Source: CADCVW01 sp964251385 (GTDB taxonomy: Bacteria; Pseudomonadota; Alphaproteobacteria; Sphingomonadales; Sphingomonadaceae). Taken from it: 64,000 nucleotides of DNA. The notes under the pieces are model-generated. The model was not told the origin of the DNA. It saw nothing but the letters and a program-made list of their open reading frames with translations, and ran no database searches. Below, piece after piece: positions 25,514 to 33,223 of the stretch. The translations under genes were made by a program, and so were the position numbers. Positions within the stretch are counted from its first letter, which is position 1; each line of letters opens with the position of its first letter. The stretch spans positions 124,001-188,000 of the forward strand of contig CAXUJK010000001.1 in NCBI GenBank assembly GCA_964251385.1. Direction: 5' to 3'.

Positions 25514-25551
25514 GAACGCGTTGTTCCCTTTCCGACTCGGCAAGTTACGTG

Positions 25552-25582
25552 TTGACACAATGGAAAGTCATTGTCACTTTCC
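25552..25582. promoter_or_regulatory. Palindromic operator in the divergent promoter region
   Basis: GGAAAGT (25562-25568), a 7-base spacer and ACTTTCC (25576-25582) form a perfect inverted repeat. It overlaps a second one, ACAATG (25557-25562) and CATTGT (25569-25574). A TTGACA at 25552-25557 fits a -35 element for the plus-strand CPBP gene; no good -10 is visible. The two half-sites lie about one to one and a half helical turns apart, right for a dimeric winged-helix repressor. Binding by the 24777-25064 product is inference. Confidence 0.55.
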
Positions 25583-25604
25583 AAATAGGAAAACAGGAAT
25601 GATG

Positions 25605-26372
25605 ATGATCGCAACTTCGTGGTTGGCGGTGGTGCTGGCGGGTATGGCGTGGTGGACGGTCCGCGACCGGCGCGAATACGCGGCGTTCAAGCTGGTGGAG
25701 GACAGCGTGGCGCGGCGGGCGTTCTACCGGCGGTGGACGTGGCAGAGCTTCGTGCTGCTGGTCGGCGCGACGGTCGTGACGCTCGCGATCCTTGGCGCGG
25801 GCGATGCCTTGTTCCGTATCCCGCCCGTGCTCGGCGGGATTGCCGACGCGCTTGCCTCGAGCGACGATGCCGCCGACGCGACCGGAGATCGCCGCAAGGG
25901 ATTTCTGATGGGGGCGGCGATCGGAATTTCGATCCTGGTCATCGTCCAGGTGCGTCGCGCGAAGAAGATGATGTCGCCGGTGATCGGCGACGTCGAACCG
26001 CTGATCCCGCGCAACCGGGCCGAAATGCTGGCCGCCCTGCCCTTGTGCATCAACGCGGGGCTGAGCGAGGAGCTGTTCTTCCGGCTCGCGTTGCCGCTGC
26101 TGATCGCGCACGTCACCGGATTCGCGGTCGTAGGCCTGGCGGCGGCGGCGATGCTGTTCGGACTGATTCACGCCTATCAGGGGTGGAAGGGCGTGCTTGC
26201 CACGACCGTCGTGGGCGGCATGCTGACTTTGGTCTATCTCAAGAGCGGGTCGATCGTGCAGCCGATCATGTTGCACGCGCTGATGGACGTCGTCGCACTG
26301 ATCGTCCGCCCCTGGATCTCGGGGCGCATCGCGGACCGCTTGCATCGCCGGACCGCGTTGCTGGGCATGTAG
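25605..26372 (+). CDS. CPBP family intramembrane glutamic endopeptidase
   Basis: A 255-residue inner-membrane protein with six to seven hydrophobic segments and the CPBP (Abi) signature: EELFFR (Glu155-Glu156 and Arg160), FGLIHAYQG with His189, and MLHALMDV with His224 and Asp228. Members process prenylated or secreted peptides, or give bacteriocin self-immunity. The mRNA start has three tandem ATGs (25599, 25602, 25605); AGGA at 25595-25598 suits the third best. It is divergent from the membrane/regulator pair. Confidence 0.85.
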   Translation: MIATSWLAVVLAGMAWWTVRDRREYAAFKLVEDSVARRAFYRRWTWQSFVLLVGATVVTLAILGAGDALFRIPPVLGGIADALASSDDAADATGDRRKGFLMGAAIGISILVIVQVRRAKKMMSPVIGDVEPLIPRNRAEMLAALPLCINAGLSEELFFRLALPLLIAHVTGFAVVGLAAAAMLFGLIHAYQGWKGVLATTVVGGMLTLVYLKSGSIVQPIMLHALMDVVALIVRPWISGRIADRLHRRTALLGM

Positions 26373-26378
26373 GCCCGT

Positions 26379-26645
26379 TCAGCCCGATCCCGCGGTTTCG
26401 CCCGCGGCGGCTTCGTTGTCCGGCCGCAGGATGCCCGTATCTTCCGCCGCACCGATCCCGGACTTGTTCTCGACGACGATGGACGTGCCTTCGATTTCGT
26501 GAACCATCGACGGCGCGGGCGGAGGTGCGGGGGCATCGGCGTTGGCGACGCGCGCTTCCTCGACCGATCGCTCACGGCTGCCGTGAACGGGTGTGACGTG
26601 CACGCCGCGTTCGTTGTCGTCGGTCACCGGGCTCTCCTGCTTCAT
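26379..26645 (-). CDS. Small acidic low-complexity protein, unrecognised
   Basis: An 88-residue ORF, rich in Ala, Pro, Glu and Ser, with no signal peptide or membrane segment. It contains a proline run (ADAPAPPPAPS) followed by a less repetitive stretch, HEIEGTSIVVENKSGIGAAEDTG, that could be a short folded or interaction motif. No clear ribosome site was seen. It lies between the CPBP gene and an L,D-transpeptidase gene on the minus strand. The amino acid make-up is plausible for a real protein, but chance cannot be excluded. Nothing else is visible in 26373-26691. Confidence 0.45.
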   Translation of the reverse strand: MKQESPVTDDNERGVHVTPVHGSRERSVEEARVANADAPAPPPAPSMVHEIEGTSIVVENKSGIGAAEDTGILRPDNEAAAGETAGSG

Positions 26646-26691
26646 CGTCACGACGGCTCAACGTCGCAACGGCGAGCCTGGACGCATCGCA

Positions 26692-27366
26692 TCAGGCGAT
26701 AATCTTCTCGCCCACACTCAGCGCCTTGCCGTTGGTGATGATCACCTTGTCGCCGAGCTTGGCCTGCGCGAACAGCAGCTTGGCGAATTTCGTCGGGACC
26801 CCTATGCAGCCGTGCGTCGCGGAGTCGAGATCGACCTCGCTGCCGTGGATCGCGACGCCGTCGTTCGTCAGGCGCATCATGTACGGCATGGGTGCATTGT
26901 ACAGGTTGGAGACGTGCTTCGCCTTTTTCTGCGTGATCGGGAACACGCCGAGCGGGGTCGGCTTGTCGTCCGCGCCGTAGAGAACGACGGCCGCGCCGAT
27001 CTCGTAACCGCCGCGAAAAACGGACAGGGTCTGCGCGGCGAGGTCGACGGTGACGACGAGCGGACCGGCGGGCACGCCTTCGTCATCCCACACATAGTCG
27101 CCGTGGCGGAAGGGACCATCGATCTGCAGCACGCGCTTGACCACGAGGCGGTCCTCGGCGGGTTTGGCGGCGACGGGCTTCGGCTTGGCGACGGCGGCGC
27201 GCTTCACGGGCGGTCTGGCGGCCTGCGCCAGCTTCGCCTTCTGCGTCGTCGCCACCGCGGGATCGCGGATGAGCAGTTCGGACAAGGGCACCGCGGCCGC
27301 GATGAAGCCGCACGCGCACAGCAGCTTGAAGACCGCCTTCCCCGCCGTGTTCGCCAGTGCGCTCAT
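26692..27366 (-). CDS. L,D-transpeptidase (YkuD/ErfK family)
   Basis: Cross-links peptidoglycan or attaches proteins to it through a catalytic cysteine in the periplasm. The 224-residue product has an N-terminal hydrophobic anchor (FKLLCACGFIAAAVPL), an Ala/Pro/Lys-rich linker, and the YkuD domain (about 100-215) with TPLGVFPITQK, the catalytic block VAIHGSEVDLDSATHGCIGVP split as HG and THGC, and no conserved Arg after the Cys (GCIG rather than GCIR). It is coupled by an ATGA overlap to the small exported protein upstream. Confidence 0.87.
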   Translation of the reverse strand: MSALANTAGKAVFKLLCACGFIAAAVPLSELLIRDPAVATTQKAKLAQAARPPVKRAAVAKPKPVAAKPAEDRLVVKRVLQIDGPFRHGDYVWDDEGVPAGPLVVTVDLAAQTLSVFRGGYEIGAAVVLYGADDKPTPLGVFPITQKKAKHVSNLYNAPMPYMMRLTNDGVAIHGSEVDLDSATHGCIGVPTKFAKLLFAQAKLGDKVIITNGKALSVGEKIIA

Positions 27367-27653
27367 CGTTCGTCTCGCTCCTTTTGCGTTCGCCGCGCGG
27401 ACCGTGCATCGGCCAGGCGTGCCGCCTCCCGCGCCTTTTGTCGGCTGGCGGCGGCCTCGCGCGTCAATCCACGCGGTCCATAACGTCCGGCGTCGTAGTA
27501 GGCACCCTTGCCCGCCGCTTCGCCGCGACGATATTTCCAATCGGGCGTGCGGTCGTGGCGATCGACGCCGCGATCGTCGAAGCCGTCCTGCGCCGCCGCC
27601 GGAACGGCGACCAGGCAGACGGAAGCTGCTAGAAGAGTGGGCAACAGTCGCAA
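27363..27653 (-). CDS. Small exported protein, function unknown
   Basis: A 96-residue protein with a textbook signal peptide (MRLLPTLLAASVCLVAVPAAAQ) and a highly polar mature part: an Asp/Arg-rich region (DDRGVDRHDRTPDWKYR), a Gly/Tyr patch and an Arg/Ala-rich helical tail. No known domain is apparent. The stop overlaps the start of the L,D-transpeptidase (ATGA), so it may act on the cell wall with it. Confidence 0.7.
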   Translation of the reverse strand: MRLLPTLLAASVCLVAVPAAAQDGFDDRGVDRHDRTPDWKYRRGEAAGKGAYYDAGRYGPRGLTREAAASRQKAREAARLADARSARRTQKERDER

Positions 27654-27716
27654 GAGCGGCTCCGAATGGTTGAAGTGTTATCAACCACTTGCACCCGCAA
27701 TCTGTCGAGCCGACGT

Positions 27717-28496
27717 TTACCCCTGTCCCGGAAAGACACGCGCGGCGAGGTCGATCACTTCGCGCGACGCCTTGGGCGGCTTCATCGGAACCGCGGCTTC
27801 GAGCACGTCCGCAATGTACGTCAACGCCGCGAGCCGCGCGGCTTTCTTGTCGTTGCCGTCGATGACTTTCCACGGGGCCCAACGCGTGTCCGTGTTCGCG
27901 AACATGTCGGCGAGCGCAGCCATGTAGTCGTCGCGGCGCGCGCGGTTGCGGAAGTCTTCCGCGCCGATCTTCCGTCGTTTCCAGGGATGATCGAGCCGCG
28001 ACTTGAGCCGTTCGTCCTGCGTGTCCTGCGTCGTGTGCAGGAACAGCTTGACCAATGTCGTGCCGTCGTCGCGCTGGCGTGCTTCGAATTCGTTGATCTC
28101 GTCGTAGGCGCGCCTCCAGTCGGGTTCGCTCGCAAACCCCTCGACGCGTTCGACGAGGACGCGCCCGTACCAGCTGCGGTCGAACACCGCGATTTCGGCC
28201 GCGGCGGGGAGCCGCTGCCAGAAGCGCCACATGTAATGGTGCGCGCGCTCGGCCTCGGTCGGGGCTGAAATCGGATGGACCTGGAAATAACGCGGGTCCC
28301 ACTCCGCGGTCAGCCGCTGGATCGCTCCGCCCTTTCCGGATGCGTCCCAGCCTTCGAACAGGACGATCGCGCGACGGCGGTGGACGATGTGCGCGACCTG
28401 GATGTGGGCGAGCCGTTTCTGGAGCGCGGCGAGCGCGTCGGAATAGTCGCCGGCGAAGGTGTTGCCGGCTTCGTAATCGGATAGCTTGATCGGCAT
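27717..28496 (-). CDS. ppk2: Polyphosphate kinase 2 (PPK2 family)
   Basis: PPK2 enzymes use polyphosphate to phosphorylate nucleoside mono- or diphosphates, making GTP or ATP, or run in reverse. The 259-residue single-domain product has Walker A GWDASGKGG at about residue 55, and the Walker B/lid block VFDRSWYGRVLVERVEG near 120, followed by a conserved helical end. Single-domain enzymes of this size are mostly class I (NDP-phosphorylating), but substrate class cannot be settled by eye. A strong GGAGGT precedes the ATG by 3 bases and abuts the REP-like element at 28506. It is separated from ppk1-ppx by aspS and rnd. Confidence 0.92.
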   Translation of the reverse strand: MPIKLSDYEAGNTFAGDYSDALAALQKRLAHIQVAHIVHRRRAIVLFEGWDASGKGGAIQRLTAEWDPRYFQVHPISAPTEAERAHHYMWRFWQRLPAAAEIAVFDRSWYGRVLVERVEGFASEPDWRRAYDEINEFEARQRDDGTTLVKLFLHTTQDTQDERLKSRLDHPWKRRKIGAEDFRNRARRDDYMAALADMFANTDTRWAPWKVIDGNDKKAARLAALTYIADVLEAAVPMKPPKASREVIDLAARVFPGQG

Positions 28497-28505
28497 CACA
28501 CCTCC

Positions 28506-28596
28506 GTCATCCCGGCGCATGCCGGGATCTCAGCGAGGACTAGCACGAACTTGCGGCAACTGGACTCGCGGAGATCCCGGCATACGCCGGGATGAC
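28506..28596. repeat. REP-like double hairpin, family B copy 3
   Basis: Two inverted units with the ATCCCGGC-GCAT-GCCGGGAT stem (left unit from GTCATCCCGGCGCATGCCGG at 28506; right unit ending ACGCCGGGATGAC at 28596). The outer ends read GTCAT and ATGAC. It fills the gap between aspS (stop at 28606) and the ppk2 ribosome-binding site. Confidence 0.87.
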
Positions 28597-28605
28597 GCAA
28601 CGGGC

Positions 28606-30375
28606 TCAGCTTTCAACGACCCGAATGCCCAACTCGCGCAACTGCTTCATCGATACGGCAGCGGGCGCGTTCATCATCAGATCCTCCGCGCGCTGGTTCA
28701 TGGGGAAGAGGACAACTTCGCGGATGTTGGGCTCGCCAGCCAAGAGCATGACGATGCGGTCTATGCCGGGCGCGGAGCCGCCGTGCGGAGGCGCGCCGAA
28801 TTTGAAGGCGTTGATCATGCCCGAGAAATTCTCGTCGACCTGCGCGGCGGTGTAGCCCGCGATCTCGAACGCCTTGTACATGATTTCGGGCTTGTGGTTG
28901 CGGATTGCGCCGCTCGACAGCTCCACGCCGTTGCAGACGATGTCGTACTGGTAGGCGAGGATGTCGAGCGGGTCCTTGGTCTCAAGCGCTTCCAGCTCGC
29001 CTTGCGGCATCGAGAACGGGTTGTGCGAAAAGTCGACCTTCTTGGCGTCCTCCTCATATTCGAACATGGGGAAGTCGACGACCCAGCAGAACTTGAACAC
29101 GTCCGCGTCGATCAGCCCGAGCTGCTCGCCGATGCGGGTTCGCGCGAGGCCGGCGAGTTTTGCCGCGGCGAGCGGCTTGCCCGCGGCGAAGAAGATGCCG
29201 TCGTCGGGACCGAGGCCAAGCTGCGCTATGAGCTTGCGGGTCGCGTCCTCGCCATGGTTCTTGGCGATCGGCCCGCCGAGTTCGCCGCCTTTCTGCGTGA
29301 TGTAGCCCAGGCCCGCATGGCCCTCGCCGCGCGCCCAGTCGTTCATCTCGTCGAAGAATTTTCTGGATTTGTCCGCAGTGCCGGGCGCGGGGATTGCGCG
29401 GACGACGTTGCCGCCTTTGACCAACTTGGCGAACAGGTCGAAGCCCGAGCCGCGGAAATGGTCGGAGACGTCGGTGACCTCGATCGGGTTGCGCAGGTCG
29501 GGCTTGTCGCTGCCGTACTTGAGCATGGCCTGGGCGTACGGTATGCGCGGGAACGGGGCGGGCGTGACGCTCTTGCCGTTTGCGAACTCCTCGAACACGC
29601 CGCCGAGCACGGGCTCCAGCGCGGCGAACACGTCGTCCTGCGTGACGAAGCTCATTTCAAGGTCGAGCTGGTAGAATTCGCCGGGCGACCGGTCCGCGCG
29701 CGCGTCCTCGTCACGGAAGCAGGGCGCGATCTGGAAATAGCGGTCGAAGCCGGCGACCATGATCAGCTGCTTGAACATCTGCGGCGCCTGCGGGAGCGCG
29801 TAGAATTTGCCGGGGTGAACGCGGCTGGGCACGAGGTAGTCGCGGGCACCCTCGGGGCTAGAGGCGGTGAGGATGGGAGTTTGGAATTCGGTAAAGCCCT
29901 GATCGACCATGCGGCGGCGGATCGAGGCGATCACGTTCGAGCGGAGCAGGATGTTGGCGTGGATACGCTCGCGGCGCAGGTCGAGGTACCGGTAGCGGAG
30001 GCGGATGTCTTCCGGGTAATCGGCCTCGCCCGCGACGGGGAGCGGGAGTTCGGCGGCCGCGGACTGGACGACGATTTCGTCGGCGACGAGCTCGATGTCG
30101 CCCGTCGGCAGGTTGGGGTTTACCGCGCCGCCTTCGCGTTCCACGACCTGACCGGTCACGGTAACGACTGATTCCGCGCGCAGTCCATCGAGGATTTGCA
30201 GCGCCGTGCTTCCCGCCTTCGCGACGACCTGCGTCAGGCCGTAGTTGTCGCGCAGGTCGACGAACAGAACGCCGCCATGATCGCGCTTGCGATGGATCCA
30301 GCCGGACAGGCGCACGGTCGTTCCTGCGTCGGCGGCGCGCAATTGGCTGCAATCGTGGGTGCGGTAAGCGTGCAT
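28606..30375 (-). CDS. aspS: Aspartate-tRNA ligase
   Basis: A class II tRNA synthetase for aspartate. The 589-residue product has the N-terminal OB anticodon-binding fold (TTVRLSGWIHRKRDHGGVLFVDLRDN), motif 2 at FRDEDARADRSPGEFYQLDLEM, the bacterial GAD insertion domain in the middle, and motif 3 GGSAPGIDRIVMLLAG. Whether it also charges tRNA-Asn depends on whether AsnRS is present elsewhere. The reading frame stays open for 1.8 kb upstream through the antisense of rnd, which is a composition artefact, so I start at the ATG 30375. Confidence 0.96.
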   Translation of the reverse strand: MHAYRTHDCSQLRAADAGTTVRLSGWIHRKRDHGGVLFVDLRDNYGLTQVVAKAGSTALQILDGLRAESVVTVTGQVVEREGGAVNPNLPTGDIELVADEIVVQSAAAELPLPVAGEADYPEDIRLRYRYLDLRRERIHANILLRSNVIASIRRRMVDQGFTEFQTPILTASSPEGARDYLVPSRVHPGKFYALPQAPQMFKQLIMVAGFDRYFQIAPCFRDEDARADRSPGEFYQLDLEMSFVTQDDVFAALEPVLGGVFEEFANGKSVTPAPFPRIPYAQAMLKYGSDKPDLRNPIEVTDVSDHFRGSGFDLFAKLVKGGNVVRAIPAPGTADKSRKFFDEMNDWARGEGHAGLGYITQKGGELGGPIAKNHGEDATRKLIAQLGLGPDDGIFFAAGKPLAAAKLAGLARTRIGEQLGLIDADVFKFCWVVDFPMFEYEEDAKKVDFSHNPFSMPQGELEALETKDPLDILAYQYDIVCNGVELSSGAIRNHKPEIMYKAFEIAGYTAAQVDENFSGMINAFKFGAPPHGGSAPGIDRIVMLLAGEPNIREVVLFPMNQRAEDLMMNAPAAVSMKQLRELGIRVVES

Positions 30376-30388
30376 TTCGGGCCTTGTC

Positions 30389-30473
30389 GTCATGCCAGCG
30401 CATGCTGGCATCTTAGCGGATTGCGGGTGCGGTCGTTGGAACTCGCTGAGATCCCAGCCTGCGCCGGGATGAC
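30389..30473. repeat. REP-like double hairpin, family B copy 4
   Basis: Left unit GTCATGCCAGCGCATGCTGG (compensating changes keep the stem paired: GCCAGC with GCTGGC), right unit ending GCGCCGGGATGAC at 30473. It lies between the aspS start and rnd, which are divergent, so unlike the others it stands at two 5' ends. The paired G-to-A and C-to-T changes in the left unit support a constrained stem. Confidence 0.83.
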
Positions 30474-30543
30474 GGCAAGAGGTTCGCGAGTCCTCCCGCC
30501 CTCCCCTTTTGTCAAGGCGGACGCGAGCCGCTAAGCCGCCGCG

Positions 30544-31770
30544 ATGAACATCCATCCGCTCATCACCGACAGCATTGCGCTTGCCGACCTCTGCGCACGG
30601 CTCGCGAAAAGCCCCTTCGTCGCGGTCGATACCGAATTCATGCGGGAAAACACGTTCTGGCCCGAACTTTGTCTGATTCAGATCGGCGATGCGGAGGAAG
30701 CGGCGGCGGTCGATCCGATGGCGCCCGGGCTCGACATGAAGCCGTTGCTCGACCTGCTGGTCGACAACGAGGACGTGCTCAAAGTCGTGCATGCCGGTGG
30801 GCAGGATCTGGAGATCGTCTACAACCTGACCGGCAAGACCCCGCACCCGCTGTTCGACACGCAGATCGCGGCGATGGCATTGGGGCTGGGCGAGCAGGTC
30901 GGGTATTCCAATCTGGTCGAGAGTTTGCTGGGGGTGCAGCTCGACAAGGGAGCGCGGTTTACCGACTGGGCGCGGCGGCCGCTCGACAGAAGGCAGATCG
31001 ATTATGCGATCGGCGATGTGACGCATCTGGCGCGGTTGTTTCCCAAGATGCTCGAGAAGCTGCGCAAGACGGGGCGCGGGGCTTGGCTCGACCAGGAAAT
31101 GGAGAAGCTCGGCGATCCGGCGAACTACGCGTTCCTGCCGGAGGATGCGTGGAAGCGGGTCAAGGCACCGAGCCGCAACGCGGAGGTGTTGGGACGGCTG
31201 CGCGCGATCGCGGCTTGGCGCGAGCATGAGGCACGTCAAAAAAATATTCCGCGGGGGCGGATCGTCAAGGACGAGACGCTTGCCGACCTCGCCTCGCACC
31301 CGCCCAAGACACAGGACGATCTGGGCAAGGTGCGCGGGTTGTCGCCGTCCTGGCGGAGCAACGACATCGGCGCGCGGCTGATCGGCGCGATCGAGGCGGC
31401 GGTGCCATTGCCCGCCGAGGAGATGCCGGAGCGGGATGCGCGGAAAGGCGGGCCGGGCAAGGATGGGGCCTTGGTCGCGGATTTGTTGAAGTTGTTGCTC
31501 AAGATACGGAGCCGGGAAAGCGACGTCGCCGCGCGGCTGCTGGCGCGTTCGGAGGAACTCGACCTGCTCGCGGCGGGCAAGCGCGACGGGTTGGCGATCC
31601 TGCAGGGGTGGCGATACGAAGAATTCGGGCGCGATGCGCTCGACCTGGTAGAGGGGCGGCTGGCGTTCGCGATCCTCGACGGCAAGCTCAAGATGACTCG
31701 GACCGAGCGGATGGAGGTTGTGGAGCCCGTCAGCGAGGCGGTGGACGGGATGCTCAGCGCTGGAGGCTGA
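30544..31770 (+). CDS. rnd: Ribonuclease D
   Basis: A DEDDy 3'-5' exoribonuclease that trims tRNA and other structured RNA 3' ends. The 408-residue product has Exo I DTEFMRENTFWP, Exo II VVHAGGQDLEIV with FDTQIAA, and Exo III DYAIGDVTHL, followed by an HRDC helical domain (about 205-290) and a C-terminal helical region. It is divergent from aspS and overlaps the 3' end of ppx by 17 bases. Confidence 0.94.
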   Translation: MNIHPLITDSIALADLCARLAKSPFVAVDTEFMRENTFWPELCLIQIGDAEEAAAVDPMAPGLDMKPLLDLLVDNEDVLKVVHAGGQDLEIVYNLTGKTPHPLFDTQIAAMALGLGEQVGYSNLVESLLGVQLDKGARFTDWARRPLDRRQIDYAIGDVTHLARLFPKMLEKLRKTGRGAWLDQEMEKLGDPANYAFLPEDAWKRVKAPSRNAEVLGRLRAIAAWREHEARQKNIPRGRIVKDETLADLASHPPKTQDDLGKVRGLSPSWRSNDIGARLIGAIEAAVPLPAEEMPERDARKGGPGKDGALVADLLKLLLKIRSRESDVAARLLARSEELDLLAAGKRDGLAILQGWRYEEFGRDALDLVEGRLAFAILDGKLKMTRTERMEVVEPVSEAVDGMLSAGG

Positions 31771-33223
31771 GCCGCGCTTCCAGTCCGAGCGCGGTGGCAA
31801 GTTGGCGGTGGCGGCGCGAGACCGTCTCGCCCGACAGAGCGGACGCCTGGCTCGGCAACGCGAGGACGAGCGCATCTTCGTCGCGGGCGAGACGCGTGAC
31901 CTCCAACGGACCCGCGACACCTCCGCTGAGCCTTTGGGCGAGGCGGATGGCCAGGCCCCAGCTTTGCGCGCGCGTGCGGTCTTCGGGGGTGCACAAGGCG
32001 GCGATGCGCGCGTCGAACCCGTTGGTTCCGCCGAACGCGGCGAACAGAGCCAATCCCAGCATCGCGCGGCCGGCGGCGTCGATGCCGACCCAATTGCCGT
32101 GCACCGCCATGTCAACCGCGCGTTCGGCGCGGTAGTCGGGGTGCGCCCCCCAAGCGATGTCGGCGAGCAGGCACGCGGCCAGGCGCAGGCGCGCATGTGC
32201 TGGCTTATCGTCGAACACTGGCGCGATCCAGCGATCGATGAGGTCGCCGTGATCGTCGAAACGGCCGTAACGGCTGCCGATCTCGCGAGCCGCGCATAGT
32301 AACGGGTCGGCGGCTTGCGTGTCCGCGTCGAGTTCGCGGAAGAGGAGGCCTTCGCGCAGGCCGTAGGCGCAAACGACGAGCTCGCTGGGCTCCAGCGTCG
32401 CGGTCAACGCTTCGAGCAAGGCGGCGGCGGCGGGAAGCGTGGGGATACGCGACGACGACAAGGCCGGTACGGCGCGCAGGGCGTTCCGGTCCGCGCCGAG
32501 CAGCGCCGCGCGCAGTTCGGGAACGCGCGACGGCGCGATGCGGTGCGCGTGGACGATGGGCAACGGATGACTCGTCAGGTGCAGGTCGAGCAGCGCGAGC
32601 GATCGCCACGACCCGCCGACGAGATAGAGCGCGCGTCCGGCCGCTGCGCGTGCGATTCCGTTGCGTCCAATCGCACGGACGATGTCTCCGGCAAGTGCGG
32701 CGGGGTCCGCCTGTTCGGGCGGGACGCGCAGGACGCCGAGCGGGAGCGACACGCCCTCGCCCACCACCCCGTCGGCGACCGGGACGAGTTCAAGGCTGCC
32801 ACCGCCCAGATCGCCTGCGATACCATTTGCGTCGGGGATCGCGGACAGCACGCCGAGGCCCGCGAGCCGCGCTTCCTCCGGCCCGGGGAGAAGCATCGGT
32901 TCGAAGCCGAGTGCGGCGACTTGGGCCAGAAACTCGGCTCCATTGCCTGCGTCGCGGACGGCGGCGGTGGCTACGGTTTGGACGCGCACGAGGGCGAGTG
33001 CCTTGGACAAGGTGCTGAACCGGGTTAGCGCCGCAAGCGCGCGCTCGGCTGAGGGCGCGGCGAGCATGCCGTCCGCGCCGAGCCCCTGCCCCAGGCCGGC
33101 CATCACCTTTTCGTTGAACAGCACGGAGGGCACGCGCGCGCTGCCGCCATAGGCGACGAAGCGCACCGAGTTCGACCCGATGTCGATGATCCCGACGGGA
33201 CCGAAGCCGTTCCGGCGCTCCAT
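31754..33223 (-). CDS. ppx: Exopolyphosphatase (Ppx/GppA family)
   Basis: Removes terminal phosphate from polyphosphate, and some members hydrolyse pppGpp. The 489-residue product has the ASKHA-fold phosphate motif GIIDIGSNSVRFVAYGG at the N-terminus, GDLGGGSLEL near residue 140, and a C-terminal helical HD-like region (about 310-489). The ATG directly follows the ppk1 stop (TGAATG), so synthesis and breakdown of polyphosphate are translated together. It could equally be called GppA; its neighbour favours exopolyphosphatase. Confidence 0.9.
   Translation of the reverse strand: MERRNGFGPVGIIDIGSNSVRFVAYGGSARVPSVLFNEKVMAGLGQGLGADGMLAAPSAERALAALTRFSTLSKALALVRVQTVATAAVRDAGNGAEFLAQVAALGFEPMLLPGPEEARLAGLGVLSAIPDANGIAGDLGGGSLELVPVADGVVGEGVSLPLGVLRVPPEQADPAALAGDIVRAIGRNGIARAAAGRALYLVGGSWRSLALLDLHLTSHPLPIVHAHRIAPSRVPELRAALLGADRNALRAVPALSSSRIPTLPAAAALLEALTATLEPSELVVCAYGLREGLLFRELDADTQAADPLLCAAREIGSRYGRFDDHGDLIDRWIAPVFDDKPAHARLRLAACLLADIAWGAHPDYRAERAVDMAVHGNWVGIDAAGRAMLGLALFAAFGGTNGFDARIAALCTPEDRTRAQSWGLAIRLAQRLSGGVAGPLEVTRLARDEDALVLALPSQASALSGETVSRRHRQLATALGLEARLSLQR

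Noticed and set aside
27367..28302. In-frame extension of the L,D-transpeptidase to 536 residues.
   Set aside because: It overlaps the small exported protein and ppk2 in another frame. The ATGA-coupled start at 27366 explains the family features.
30376..32196. A 1.8 kb stop-free stretch upstream of aspS in the same frame, giving a 1196-residue ORF.
   Set aside because: It runs antisense to rnd and ppx, has no domain likeness, and passes through a REP element. High GC simply lacks stop codons; aspS has a proper ATG at 30375.
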